This document shows positions 10,610-23,820 of a stretch of 64,000 bases of DNA, piece after piece. The notes beneath the pieces were generated by a model. That model worked only from the letters and a program-made list of their open reading frames with translations, did not search any database and had not been told where the DNA came from. This DNA comes from Pseudisothecium myosuroides. Its lineage: Eukaryota; Streptophyta; Bryopsida; Hypnales; Lembophyllaceae. The position numbers and the translations under genes are program-made. The stretch lies in NCBI GenBank assembly GCA_951799445.1, contig OX637287.1:35048224-35112223 (forward strand), read 5' to 3'. Every line of letters starts with the position of its first letter. Within the stretch, counting starts at the first letter, position 1.

Positions 10610-13600
10610 AAATTTGTTCTCCCTTAGACTTACCGCTCCTTTTTTACTGACACAGGGTCAATAATCCCCTTTTCCCTACTTAAAGGATAATTCAAGCTTT
10701 CCAACGCTTTGCTAGAGGTGGCTGCGAATACACAAATAGATGCTTATGAGAAAAAGCCAGGCCTCTATTGTGGATGCCAATTGGACAGGAACTGACATCT
10801 CATGTTACTGTACTTGTATCTGAGGGTGTGCAAAATACGTATTCGGATGCAAGAAGAAAACTAAGGTACTGTGAAGACTAATGTTTTCGTTAGTGAATGT
10901 CTTTGTGGGGTGGTGGCTATGTTCTTAGTGGTGCACCCAAGGTCAGTTCAGCATGGGAGTTTATTGGATCTTCAAGATTTGGAATTTCGATCTTGATTGT
11001 AAATGTGGAGATCTGATTCTGGCCTTCATCATCAATGAATGTTCTGAGCGCTTTGCACTGGAATTTTATCATCCTATTTGAGGTATGGTATTTGGTTCTT
11101 TGGAAAGCATCGCAGGCTCTTTGTTTGGTGGGAATGGCACATTTTCACTAGGAACTTCCAAAAAATGCCTAGATGGTCAACCGTGGTTGCTTTCATGTCT
11201 CACCGGAATCTTTACGAAATTTTAAGGAGTGCAATTATTGAGGGTTACATTGGAATTGGAATTCACACATGTGTTACATTTTGCTGTGATTTTTTTTACT
11301 TGTGACAATTTTTCTTATGTATCTAAGACTAAATCTAGTACTAATCCTTTTTGTTTCAAAAGAAATGATTTTTAAAATTTAAACTTATAGCTGAAGGTTC
11401 AATTTTTTTGTTGACGGCCTTGGTTTTTTTTTTTTTCTTGAAATACATGGACCAATTCCATTGGTAGAGGAAAAAGTACACAGAACCAAAGGACGACGTC
11501 CTTGGTGGAAATATTTACATTTTCTGACAGCCTTGGTTTTGACGGTCACATCCAACGAAATGAGGTGCCAATATATTCAAGTGGTTTTATTCCTTGCTTG
11601 TATCTTGGGTAAACTAGTCCTAAGTTTCAATAGTAATTGACCAAGAATTATGATTATTCTAGATGTCTCCTTCCTTCTTGTAGGTATGGAGCAACCAAAA
11701 GTAATTTGACGAGTGCTTGAAAATGCAATTTTCTTCAAGTAGTGGTATAAAATTCAAATTTTGAGCAAGCATCAATAGTAATAAGCCTTAACTCCATGGT
11801 TTGTATGGTGATATGTTGATTGAGTGTTATATAATAAAAAAAACTATTTAGAAATGAAGATTCCATGAATGTAGGGCTAAGGTTATGAAATGATGTAAGA
11901 TCTCTAAGATTGGATTAGCACATGTACCATTGCAAACTGAAATTGAAATACTTTGACCAATTATTAAACCACCTTGATTCCCTTTAGTGTTGTGTGATTG
12001 TAATGAAGTTTCTTTTATAAGGTAAATTGTTATCTTCAAATTAAAAAATTTTACATCATGTGATTGCAACCAAGCTTTTTCATGAAATAAAGTGTTATCT
12101 CTAAAATATAAAATTTTACATAGGGTATACAAACCCATTATGGCCAAGAGTACTTGACTCAATTTTGTTCACTTGCATCCTAATGTAGTTGAAATTGCAC
12201 TGAAGTGTAGATTTGTAGTTCAAGAGGTTGGAGTTGGATTGAAAAGTCACCATTTCATGAATTTAATAAACACCATTTGCAAGGCAAAAAATTCTAGCAT
12301 TATCCGACAATGTGAAGGGACACTTCTACATTGTCATTGAAACCATGTAGGGAACTACGAGAGCTACATTAGCATTCCAAAGGGCAAGCTATTAGTCCCT
12401 CCTAGAGAGCCACAATGAGAAGTTAGGTGATTTTGTTTTGATCACTTATAATGTATCTTTTTTTCTTCAATAATAAGTTGACCAAAATATTGTTGGAACA
12501 TTTCTTGATTTGTCATACTTTTGCTATAAAAAAAGGTGTAACTAAGTGTAACTAAGATAAAGCCACTCAAAACCAACCATGACACGTGGCCTTCATTTTC
12601 CGTGACTCACTATTTTCCAAGACTACATATTGGATATGGGTCCAACGCAACTTCTGCCTTGCAAAATTCACTGTAAATTGACTTCAAGCAATAAAATTAC
12701 CAAAATTTGGGCAATCCCCATCATTTCTGTATCTGCACCTGCAGGAATTTTTCCTTCGCCTTCAAGTACCCCACATCATGTCCACAGTTGCTTATTTGGT
12801 GGGTTATGGGTGGCTCGACTATATGTGCAATGAAATGGTCCACAATGCCAATATTCCTAGTAAGGTAGTCTGCTCTAAAAGCGAGCAGCCTCTTCAAATC
12901 GACCCTATATTTAGGTTTGAAATGGACATTAGGTGATCCTTAAATGGACCTCTCAAGCGATTGAGAGAATCGAGAGAAAAGCATTATTTATTGCAAGAAC
13001 CAATCATTGGCCTTCATTTACTCATATCACTTTAGAAGTTGCAAGTGGTCGGATTTCGGAAGACCTAGGGTCACAAATAGGTGCCTACAACAGTTGTTTT
13101 TTTAAATTCATAAGTAATTCAAAAATGATTCAAAAAATATGAAACCACTTGCGTAACATTCCAAATCCATTTTTCTTTCTCTGAAAAATGATCCAAAAAT
13201 ATTTCTACTCATGGAAACCTGTGAAAAAGGCAGACCAGCCCTTAAATGGGCCCTTTTAGGCCATACTGCCTTACCGTACTACTGTACCGGTATGTGGGAA
13301 CAGGGCATTAAGTCACCGCTACTAACAAAAAAGAAACAGAAACGAGGTTTTGACACTGGAATAAAGGAATTTGCAAGGTGCCCAATTCTGGATAAGTTTT
13401 GAAGACTTCATGTGCATTATTTGTTTTGATCTGATATTCTGAATGTCCAGAAACTAGAGTTGCAAGTGGAAGGTAACAGAGATAATAATTCAGTGCTGTC
13501 TAGCGCAAACAATTAAAAAGAGAAATTCTATGAACTATGTCAAAGATATACAACGAAGTGGAGAACACTGTTTCCGACACATTAAGCATTTAACATGTGC

Positions 13601-14102
13601 AAAAGTTATAAATTTAGGGATGTACAGACCTGTGGAGAGATCTGTGGGGCACAAGTTCCCAATCAGTTGAGATCTCTCCATGTAAGAGTCATCATCTATG
13701 AATTTCTTAAGCAATTTCAAAGTGGCAGGCTGTAGACTGATCTTAGTGACAGCAAACAACACTATTTCCATTTAAAAGATCAGTGGGCATAGACATTTAT
13801 GCTTACACCAATTGCTAAGAAGTCCAACCAAGAGTATCTGTTCAATCTTGCTGACTGGGCCAAAGAATCAGTGACATAGCTTGAATGTGTGACAGGTGTC
13901 ACAGTGAATGATAGTCTAATGTCATATTTGAGGTCCTAAAAGAGTTCCGAGTGTAATGAGCTATGTATCTATGCAGTCTGTTTTTCAGACGCATTGAGAA
14001 CAATGACGATATAAAATGAGAATTCTGGAGTTGACGGAGGACGAATGTTGATACAGAATGACAGGGTGAGGCTTCACACGGTACGTAGTGAGGTCGCGCA
14101 AT
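10610..14102. other. Intergenic region between BPA1-like and amylase genes
   Basis: No gene was recognised. Around 12880-13200 the sequence resembles the interior of the 6410-7237 element. The remainder is AT-rich with short frames lacking family features. The amylase terminator must lie just below 14103. Confidence 0.4.
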
Positions 14103-17100
14103 CTAGAGTCCACGCCTTTCCCAGAGCTGATACTCACCCTGGTCTGTACACCTTTTCCAGGTCCCTGCCAGGTTGTTTTGTTTCGACGGATTCCAATCAA
14201 GATCCCCCATTTTCATAACTAAGTTATCGCCTATTTGCGCAACATAGCCTTCAAAGTTCGCTTGGAATATTTTCACTGCACTCCGACAGTGCACACCAGT
14301 TCGAGTCCGCACGGCGATCAGCTCCGCTATTTGATCATGCAGACCGAAGTCGTAGAAGTGGTCGTGGAAAATCACAGGCTGCAACCAACGCCAAAAGAAT
14401 CCAAGCATTTGAGAAACAAAATAAAAATCAGAAAGGAACTTCATGTTGGAATTGTCATGCATACACAACAACGGATATTTACTAACTTCAACTGAACTCC
14501 ATTGCCTTGATAACTTGGATAAATTTGCAAGTAAACTCAGGGTGCTGCACGATTGCTTGCACTTACAGTCCCAGGATGAGTCAAGATATACGCGTAGCCC
14601 ATCATCAGCTTGTCTCGAGGGAACGGCCAATGTCCCTGAAAATAGCAACGCATGACAAAGTCAGCCTCTCCTGAATGAACAAGTGTCTCCTTGTTGGGGT
14701 TCAACAACTCCAGATAACGCACTGACAGGGAGAAAGAGCACAGACCTGGGTTGATCCCGTATCATGATTCTCAAGGAACGTAACTGCACGCGAAGGCCAC
14801 CAACCCATCACTCCAGGTGGTTTTCCTTGCGGATCTATCAATCTCCAGAACTCACCATGAAGTGCTGAGTGCAATATGCCCTGTCGAAATGGACAGGTAA
14901 CCAAGTGAATAAAGCTTGACAGAAGGGAGTCCAAAATCATTCTGATCGATTCACGCATCGTTGATATGCGCCAGAGGCGTACAGTATAAAACATCTCGAG
15001 GATTCTGCGTACCTTAGTTGTGACATCAAACGCTGATGATGTGCCACCAGCGGCGTTGATCCAGTTCACGATTCTTTGCCTGTGAGCATCTACATCCACA
15101 TCACCCGCAAGTAATTAAGTAAGTCCTGAAATGCTCAGAGAATTTCAGAGGTGAAAGAAAATACTCTAGTGCAAAACCTCAATAAGCCGGTTAGAATTAT
15201 GAACCTTGATTGTAGCTAACTTGGCCACCCTCATAAGCCAGACTATCCCAGTATTCTCCTATGGCAAATGCTGGTTTGGTTGCTCCAATGTACTCTTTCA
15301 CGTATCCACCCCAAAACCCTCTGTTTCATTCACATTCAAGCAGGTGATTATCTTCTCACGACGCACTTGACCGGGAAGAGGTTCTCAGTTCAATAATGAT
15401 ACTCTTGCACAAACTCTCCAGAAACCCAAAACTTTACAAATTAATCGAAAAATCTCAAGACCTGACGAAGTCGAGTCGCCATCCGTCGAACCCAAAGTCC
15501 GTGCGTAGCCACTTCATCCATTCTATAATATCCTTCCTAACGAAATCCTGGGAATGATCGATATTTGGAGCAGCATGGAAGAAGTCCCCTGTCGCAGTAA
15601 CAAGCTTCGTAAGTAGACGGATTAAAGTGAAAATACTAGCGGTGATAAATATTTTCAGAGTAAGAAAAAATTCATTACTTGAGTTCAAGGTAAAGTTTAC
15701 CGCTCTTTGGATTGCCCTGCCCTTGAAAGTTAGGGTCATCCCTTACGATAGCCTCAGGTCCCCAGGCCAATTTGCCTCCAAATCTGTTCCAGACCCCATT
15801 TGGACCCTGACAATCACAAGCGCTAAAGTTTTGTAAATTCACTTCGCCTAGGCCTTGAAGTTTGTTAGGTATACGCCACAAAACTGAACACGGTTTTCAA
15901 AATATTTTTCAACTGCTTCAGGAACTTTCAGAAAGAGAATTCTTTGGGAGGTCACACTACGGTCACACGACTCAGATTCATCATTCTAACCAACTTATTG
16001 AGGTTCATAAGTTGTATCCATACGTCGGTTAGAAGTATGAATCTCCGTATTATGAGGCCTCCATATGATTATTGTTACGATGGACAAAATTTTCTTTATG
16101 ATATTGTCTACGTTTCTGAAATAGTCTCATTATACTAAAAACCTTGATACTAACGTTAAGATACTGTAAAAGGTAAGCAAATCAGGTTCAGTGTCGAAGG
16201 AAAGTAGAATGGATTTTTTCAGTCACGCTGCATCACCTGCTTCTGTGCACAACGATGATTGAGCACTACGTCTCCTAGAACCTGCAGCAAGAAAGTTTGC
16301 TGTGAGACATCTGGAGAAACAGGTACTTTACTCGTCCGACCCTTAGCACGGGAGGGAGAAATACAGATAGAAGGCTACGAGAGAGTTGCACCATGGGGAG
16401 AAGGCAAGACCTAAATGGTCTGTTCAACTTACAAGAATTTTATGTTTATGCATCTCGTTTATACAGAGTTTCAGTTCCTCCGATCCTCCATAAGCGGAAT
16501 TCAAGTCGTAGAGATCCCCTGGCATGTAACCTGCGACGATTCACTCCACACACAGGAAACTCGGTTATGTTTCATAACGGTACCACTTTATCATACGGGA
16601 ATGGATTAATCCGCGTCAGCATACAAACTGTCTTACATATTATGTAGAAACCTGCCCGTATGTTCTAGAAAACGAAGCCACATTAAACCCTGCCATTTTG
16701 TAACGCCATTTAAGGCAGTTTCTAAAGTAACCCTGCCAATTGTAACGCCTTAGGCAAAAAAACCTTGCCCCATTACAATTGGCGTTTTCAGGGAAGGGGA
16801 TATTCTACTAGATGTATCCACCTAGAACTTGATGGACTTTCCGTAGGCATGAATTCATGATCTCCTGCTCAAAGATTGCATGGATATTCGTTCAAAGTGC
16901 ACCTGCCGAATAGGAGCATTCGACATTGAAGACAGGCAAATCAACATGGGGACATTTGTTGTATTTGACAGAAAGAAGAAAAGATGTAGACATTCAAACC
17001 TTGAGGGGCGACTGAGTGTGTCGGAGGGGGAAGCCAAATAGTTGTGATTCCACATTTGGAAAGATCGGCGGCCTTCGCCGACATTTCCAACCACCATTGT

Positions 17101-19614
17101 CGTCTCCAGCTCTCCCAGTTGAAACCTTGAAACTGTCGTAAAAGCCAGGTTGTCATGTAATGCACAAAGGGGGAAAGACGCATTATGAGAGCCGGAATGC
17201 TAGTCAAATCCTCTGTACAGACAAGAATGACGAAGACCGGTGTTCGAGAACGATTCATTTTCTAGCGCAGCAACAATTGGAACATTTCTCCAACGGTTCT
17301 CAATTACATCTGAGAGGTTACAGCTCAAGAACACAGGATGTTGAAAAAGAATAGACAAAAATGGAAAACTTGTGAACAAAAACGCAATATTCGATCGTTC
17401 TTCGCGAAAATTGACCAGAGAAGAGCTTGCGTACATACCACAATCTCGCGGCCACTCCCCGTGCCGGATTCTGCACATACAAAGAAATAATGATCACGAA
17501 TGTTCAAAACTCAACCTGAAAAGAGATCGAAAAACGCAGAGCCGTAAGAATGCCAAACTAGATGTTGATTAGCGGCAGACCTGATATTTTTTCCGAATCT
17601 TCAGGATATCGGATAAGTGGCTTGATGGATTTGGTCTGGAGAGCTCTCTCCAGTGCGATTCGTTGCAAGTCGAGTGCTTCCTTCTCTGCTGCTCGCACCG
17701 AGAATTTATCATCCTCCCTCACCTTGGAGTTTGAGACGTCCCAGACATTCTCCGGGGATGGAAGCTGCAGAGGGATCATGGCGTCGATCTCGGCAGTTGT
17801 GGAGGTCGGCTGCATTGGCGGCAAAATTTGTCGTCCAGTCTGAAGGCGCCGTTGCATCCAGTCCGGCGTTTCTCGTCGCGGACCGTTTTCGAGAAGGTCC
17901 TTGATTCGGGTATCGCTCCCAGGAAGCATTTCCAGACGACCTAAGTTCTGAGTCTGGTCGAGCACCATGCTGCTGGTATCAATTTCGGCACCGTTGATCA
18001 TCGCCAGCTTCAATGTCTCCTCCGCCATAAGCGCTCTGTTCTTCCAAGCAGCTGCGGCGCCCTCCACCGCTAGCAATGTTCTTTCTATCGACTCGAACCT
18101 GACGAAGTTAAGAAAAGAAACGTGTGTTCAATTTTAGGCTAGAAGACAGCTCCATAATGCGCAAGAAAGCAAGAGGGAGTCATTCACCTGGACTTATCGA
18201 CAAGTCTGCGAGCTTCACTCGCTTTGTGAGATGCAGCATTCGCACTCCGGAGAGTATCTGTCTCTGCTTCAAATGCGACCTTGTCAGCTTCTTGCCGCGC
18301 CTGCGTAGCCTTTTTCGCCGCCTCAATCGCACGTTCAGCAACACTTGCACGTTCTTCCGCTGCTTTAGCAGCCGCTTGCTGTACTTCCAAAGCAGTCTTC
18401 TCCACTGCTTCGACCCTTGCTGCCAGGGTTTTGATGAACTTTTGAGCAGTATCAAGCTCAATGCGATAACGCTCGGTTTCTCCACTCGCAATTTGAAGCT
18501 GTCGACTTGAAGTAAGGAGCGCCTCTTCCAATAACAGCACCTTCGCTTCCGCCTCTGCCAATTCGTTCAACGCCTTCACCTGTTCGTTCAAGATAGCTTC
18601 ATACTTTTCGGCCTGCGCTTTGGCAGAGGTAGCAACCGCCCTGGCTTCATCAAGAGCGACGTTAGATTCCATAGCCACGGCTGAGGCGGCTTCATCTGCC
18701 GCCAGCCGTAGCCTTTCTTCAAGCTCTAGAATCGCCTCAGCCGCGGCGGTTTCGGCGGCGGCCACTTTCAACTTCGCTTCCTCTGCTATCCGTGCCGTTG
18801 AATTTTGAATTGCAAACTCTGAAATTTTCTCAACCTGCACCGCGAGGCTAATGCCTTCCAGTCTCTCTTTCCGAAATGCTTCTTTCGCAGCTTCCATCAT
18901 TTGAATGTCCAATGTCATATCTTGTGACTTCGCCTCCATAGCTGCCAAAGCATCCAAGGCTTGTCTCTCTGCTTTCTGTGCAGCTTCGGCTCTTGCTTCG
19001 GCTTTGGCCAAAGCAGCTTTAAGAGACTCAACATCGTCTCTGCTACTAGTGGCACGCTCGTCCTGCAAGTGCAACGAGATCAACCTCAATGTTTCATACA
19101 AAGACGAAGAATTCTACTCCATTTTTGAGCTGATCGCGAGAATGTTGAGCTCACCTTGAGCACTGAAACGACATGGCTGCTTCGCCGCTGTGGCTTAATG
19201 ACTTTCCTGGTCTCTAAGCACCTGCGAAACACTAAGTTGTCGACTATCAGTACCTCTTTCATGCGATAAGTTTACTGCTCATTGGCCAAAAAAATCTAGG
19301 TCTACATTGACATGAAAGAACCCTGTAAGATTAGGATCAACTCCATACCTCTCACCAAGGAACGGAGTTCTTAGTAAGGAACTCAAATTGTTGATGTTTT
19401 TTCCGGCAACGCGGTACGAGGATACCAAGGGAATCTGCTGCAACACTGATCGGAACTCTCCGTGCCATACCCCTGCCGAAGATTGTAGTAAGTTTCCCGA
19501 CGCACCCGCAAGTGGACGAGCGGCAATGGTATCCTGCATACGATTCAATCGCGTCACAGTCGATGTCAAAGACGGACATTGATGGCTCAAGTAATAGCGA
19601 CATTCGAGATTCAT
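14103..19614 (-). CDS. Plastid-type alpha-amylase with an N-terminal coiled coil
   Basis: Fifteen exons, read on the minus strand: 19614-19349, 19222-19156, 19062-18188, 18098-17581, 17470-17439, 17132-17000, 16530-16433, 16281-16237, 15806-15701, 15588-15462, 15320-15205, 15089-15013, 14880-14746, 14635-14567, 14378-14103; 979 residues. An in-frame ATG at 19539 would give 954. Residues 1-111 are Ser/Ala/Arg-rich with few acids, like a transit peptide. Residues 112-402 (one exon) are an Ala/Glu/Lys heptad coiled coil; 403-575 are a linker. Residues 576-979 are a complete GH13 domain close to plant AMY3: [41 protein letters not shown], nucleophile Asp753 in GWRLDFV, acid Glu778 in IGEYWDS, Asp860 in FLENHDTGS, and the beta-sheet end. 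It should cut alpha-1,4 bonds in starch, probably in plastids. AMY3 carries starch-binding CBM45 modules where this protein has the coiled coil; I saw no CBM45. Exon 1 and the start are the least certain parts. Confidence 0.88.
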
Positions 19615-20901
19615 CTCACAAATCCGCAATGAAGTCTGCAAATTAATTTCCTGCTTTAATCGCACACCAATTGTGCTTTCTACGCGCCACCAATAGAGAA
19701 GATGATGATGACGGGACGCACCATTTTTGATCGCCTTGTAGGACGACTTGCAGCTCGAAACGAAGAAAGTATTCAAAGTGCAGTCCCAGCCTCTCCTTTG
19801 AACCTCCACACCTTCTAAGGCGAAAACAGTTGCATTGTGACTGTCAAAAGATCTGTGCCGTCGTCTCTGCAAGTAGAACAGCAGCTTTATTACCAAAAAG
19901 CGTAACAAAGTCTGACAATCTTCCAATTTCCGATTCACTCACCTCCCTCGCTTTGTCACTCTCTCTATGTCTAACCCCGAGTCCTTCTGCAAACCTGTTC
20001 TAGCTCCTGACGCGATTCCAATTTCAAATGTCACCACCGATACCTGATGGCCTGATTGCATTTCCTACTACCTGCGATTCTGCAACCCCAGACCAAAGCG
20101 GCGGCTGATCATTCTGCTGCGCTGTCGGACTCGTACATAAATTCAACAAAACGGCAACGTCCTTTCTCTCCACTTCGTTCCGAACCTATCAACTGGCCAT
20201 GGACATGGAGGTTCTTCCTCTTCAAGCCCTTTCATTGCAATATTCTATCATCAATTCCCAGCAATCCTGCTCCACACATCAGCTCCAGCACGCCAATGAC
20301 TCTTCCACAACGAAGCTCCCAATCTCAAAATCCTGACCAACTGAAACACAAGCTCTCGAAAACAGAGCGAAGGGAGCGGAAAGCCTCAGGTCTGGGGACC
20401 TACCGCGTGAAATTCAAGCGTGCTTCTGGTAGTGCCAATCCCGGCAATGCGGCTGCAGCCAATCGATGCAGGAAACCGACGCCGTCCACGACGAATTAAG
20501 CTTAAGCTTACCCCACAATTGACGACGCCCTGCCTGATCATCTAGCTCATTCTCCCTCCACAGGAAGCGAAAGCACGTCGAGGTAACGTGCGGAAGAAAG
20601 GACCGAGCGCGGCGAACACTGCGGGGATCCCAAACCAGGCCACAATCTTCACATCGCGCCGGGAAAATTGGATCCTAAAGCTCACCTCGCAGCCACCGGC
20701 CTGTCGCCTTGCGAAGCCTCGAGTAGCTGCAGTCCGCAGAATTTCCCAGACCTATGGCCGTGGGAGTGGTCATAGGCGATTCTCACCTTTCACTCGAGCG
20801 GTCAAGCCAACTGAAGAGAGAAATATCTCCCGCTTTTATATTTGAGCTGACGAGTCTGTTCATTGAGCCAATTGAAGGGAGGGAAATAACTCTGCAGGAC
20901 G
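19615..20901. other. Upstream region of the amylase gene
   Basis: More GC-balanced than the repeats beyond 20.9 kb, and probably promoter and leader of the minus-strand amylase. The frame of exon 1 stays open upstream to an ATG at 19938, so a longer protein is formally possible, but the added residues do not look like a transit peptide. Plus-strand frames at 20056-20499 and 20588-20845 have no recognisable domain. Confidence 0.35.
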
Positions 20902-21665
20902 TTAACCCTTAACCCCTGAATGCCCGAGGCATCCAATTTTGGTGTCGACAAAACTTTGAAGTTAAATAAAACCTAACCAAGTTGCTATTTTTAGTAATTT
21001 ATATTTTTGAAAAATTCTTTTGGAAGTCTAGTTTTAGCGTCAAAAGTCCGATTTTGAAAATTACTGATTATGATTTTTCTATCCAAGATTTTGTACAAGG
21101 GTACCCATTGCAATCTTGACTTTCCATAGTGTTGAGGGCTCTTGGAAATGTGCCTCAAATACACTAGATCATGGAAAAAAAATCACATTAGAAATTCATT
21201 TAAAAAAATTGTAGAGTAGATTTTGAGAAACCGTAAATTAATTGGGGTTATGCATGTTAGGCCCTTTAACCTCATATTTTTTTGGTGACCAACTTTTTAG
21301 ATTTGACATGGGAAAAAAGGATTGAAAAAGTTTCTTAGTTTTAACCCCCTCATGGTCAAACATTATAATCTTTCAAATCATAAGTGATATTGTTGTGTTT
21401 TCTTTTCCTATGTGATCTCTAACATGTCTAGTTTGAATTTGTATGGTTACAATTTTAAAAAAATTGATACAACTTATAAAAATGTTGTTTTTTTGTTCAA
21501 TTTAAAGCAAATTTCAGGAAGCTCAAAACAGGCCTTGGGCATGTAGGGGTTAAAGGACAAAGGGGTGACCCTGGAAATCATTCTTTTGCATTACCGTGTG
21601 AATCATTGGGTTAAAAAATTGCAAAAGCACTCATTGGAAGTCAAGCTACTATAATGGAGGGATTT
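20902..21665. mobile_element. Host TTAA element split by a second TTAA element
   Basis: TTAACCC at 20902-20908, joined across the inner insertion to TTAAAGGACAAAGGGG at 21550 onward, reconstructs a sequence parallel to the element start at 1670 (TTAACCCTTAAACGACGG). It then continues with GGAAATCAT, ACCGTGTGAAT, GCAAAAGCACTCATTGGAA and CAAGCTACT in the same order as 1700-1780. The host is truncated or diverged after about 21665, because its far TTAA end was not found. Confidence 0.6.
20909..21553. mobile_element. Nested TTAA-flanked element, 645 bp
   Basis: Starts TTAACCCCTGAATGCCC and ends GGGCATGTAGGGGTTAA; the terminal repeats match at about 19 of 22 positions, with the TTAA duplicated at both ends. 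It has the same ends as 3177-3985. The interior is AT-rich with no ORF, so it would be a non-autonomous member. The duplicated TTAA corresponds to a single TTAA in the related unsplit element at 1677-1680. Confidence 0.65.
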
Positions 21666-23089
21666 TAGCTAATTGAAGAGACTATAATGCTAGCAAGAAC
21701 GCAAAGACATGAGCCTACAAGTCTTAAACCTAATTGTAGGTATATACCTACAGTCAACTATTTTAAGGTATTTATAACATATGTACCTATAACAAATATA
21801 CACTATAATATAGGTACTTATAATATATAGACATTTATAACCATAGAAGGTGTCTATAATATAGATTTTTAGGCTCATAGGCTCATAGATTCCATGCTCA
21901 CATACTAGTACTCCCTATTGAAGAAAAAGAAATAATTCCATAATTTAAATTTAAGCCAAGAGTTTGTTCATTGAGACAATTGAATGTATGACTTTTAGGC
22001 CATGGATTCATCATACCTATGTTTTTTCATAGTAGAATGGTAGAAAATTGCCTCACAATCCATATTTAAATATAAGAATCAAAATGTATAATTCATCAGC
22101 TACTTAGGTGTAATGAAGTTTCAAGTATGAACACTTGAATATTATGCCTTTTACATTCAGTCTTCTTTAGTCATCCAAGAAATTTGATAGGAGGGGGATG
22201 TAGATTTGGAAATTCTAAAGGGAAAATTTTGCTTGATACAAATTCAGTTAAAATTAAAAATATTCATTTATTCAAGTTTTCCTTTTTTTACCACACTTTG
22301 CCTTGAATCAATTTTAAAACTTCTATATACAAATTATAAAGTATTGAACAACCAAGTTACTCACATCACTAAATACTAGGCAAAAATAACATTTTTAGTA
22401 TATTTCGGTGTACACCATCTATTTCATCTAGCTCTCACATCAAAATGTTAAGATTGTTCATCATCCATCCACTTGATGCTAGCTCTCTTAAGGATTGATG
22501 AATCTTACCACCAACAGTTCACCACTATGACTAAGAAAGTGTGACAAATATGTTGCAATTGATGATAGTGTAGAAAGTGCAAGATATTCCAGAGTATCAT
22601 TTTAAGGATGGATTTAATCCTTAAGTGTCTAAACATTAATAGACTTTGCTTCTATATCTATCAAAGTTGAAATACTTATTTAGGCAATTTCAAGATGGGC
22701 TTTAAGAAAAGAACAAAAAATATTAATAGAAAGAAAAAATTATACCCTACATTTTCTTCAACAAGACAAACATGGGCCTAAAAAATTACCACAACCAACT
22801 ATGAACTTCCCTGAAGTGAAATTCTTTGTTTACGTTGTGAAATAGATGCACTAAAGAGGGGAATTTATGTGTGCTTGCATGGGACATGTTTGCATTCATT
22901 TAATGTTCCAAATTCAAACACCCAATCCAAATGAAGTGGTTGAATGTATTTTTCTAGGCCATGTTGATGTTTGAGTATTCCATCCTTCATACAAAGTCTT
23001 CACACCTTGCCCCCCGCGCATTCAATCAAGAAAATTTGACATCCACAGTAGCACATATCTCCGAATGTCTTAATTCTTTAAGACCACTT
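21666..23089. other. AT-rich intergenic DNA without recognisable genes
   Basis: A stretch near 21730-21870 is rich in TATAACATAT-like runs. No ORF, inverted ends or gene fragment could be supported. Confidence 0.4.
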
Positions 23090-23480
23090 CAATCAGACTA
23101 GAGTGGTTGAATGGATGATAGAGAACCCTTTTGACTACTCTATGTAACATAGAAGTGCAGATGTTCATCCTTGAGAATTTGTGTGGAAAGGGAAGGCCTT
23201 GTACAATAGTTTGACCTCTGATGAGCCCTATTGGGATTTTTTAAACTCATAAATAAACAACGTTGCACCCATTTTTTGGTCAATGAATGACAAAGAATCC
23301 TTTTGTGTAGGACAGAAGTGCAACTATTCATCCTAAAAATTTTGCCTGTGAAAAGGAGAGGTCTTGTACAGTAGTTTGACTTCCAATGAGTGCTTTTGGA
23401 TTTTTTTAAGCCAACTATTTACACAATGCCAAAAGGGATAATTTCCACAAGCACTAGCCCATCCTTTAAGCCTTAACTAC
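23090..23480. repeat. Two decayed tandem copies of the 1670-type element
   Basis: Landmarks of the 1463-1898 family occur twice in direct order: GTTCATCCTTGA / CTATTCATCCT, GGAAAGGGAAGGCCTTGTA / AGGAGAGGTCTTGTA, TAGTTTGACCTCTGATGAG / TAGTTTGACTTCCAATGAG. Copy boundaries are near 23250. The terminal TTAA ends are not intact. Confidence 0.5.
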
Positions 23481-23820
23481 ACTGAATAGTGAAATTAGGT
23501 TGCCCCACACTAATATCTTGACATTCTACACTATATTAATATCACAGTTACTGTAGAAGGATGCAGTGGTGTGGGAAACATGTGTGCTGAATGGGTTAGT
23601 GTATTGATTCATGGCTCGGGATTAGAGAATGGCTTGTGCCTCCATTTGGACAAGCAATGAGTCGTGAGGTAACATGAGGTAATTTCTTTGTGGTAAAGCA
23701 ACCCAATTTCACAGTTGAGTGTAGATGATTCTCACTGTACCCAAAGGATGATTTCCATGGTGATCAGCCTGTTCTCAGAGTTCATTTTTTTTTTAAAATT
23801 TAAAAATTGAGTATTGAGAA

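Noticed and set aside
18180..18491. 103-residue Arg/Lys-rich frame on the minus strand
   Set aside because: Shadow frame of the coiled-coil exon of the amylase; the true frame is fixed by splice phases.
20056..20845. Two plus-strand frames (147 and 85 residues) divergent to the amylase
   Set aside because: Ser/Pro/Arg-rich, no domain, no supporting exon joins; probably promoter sequence.
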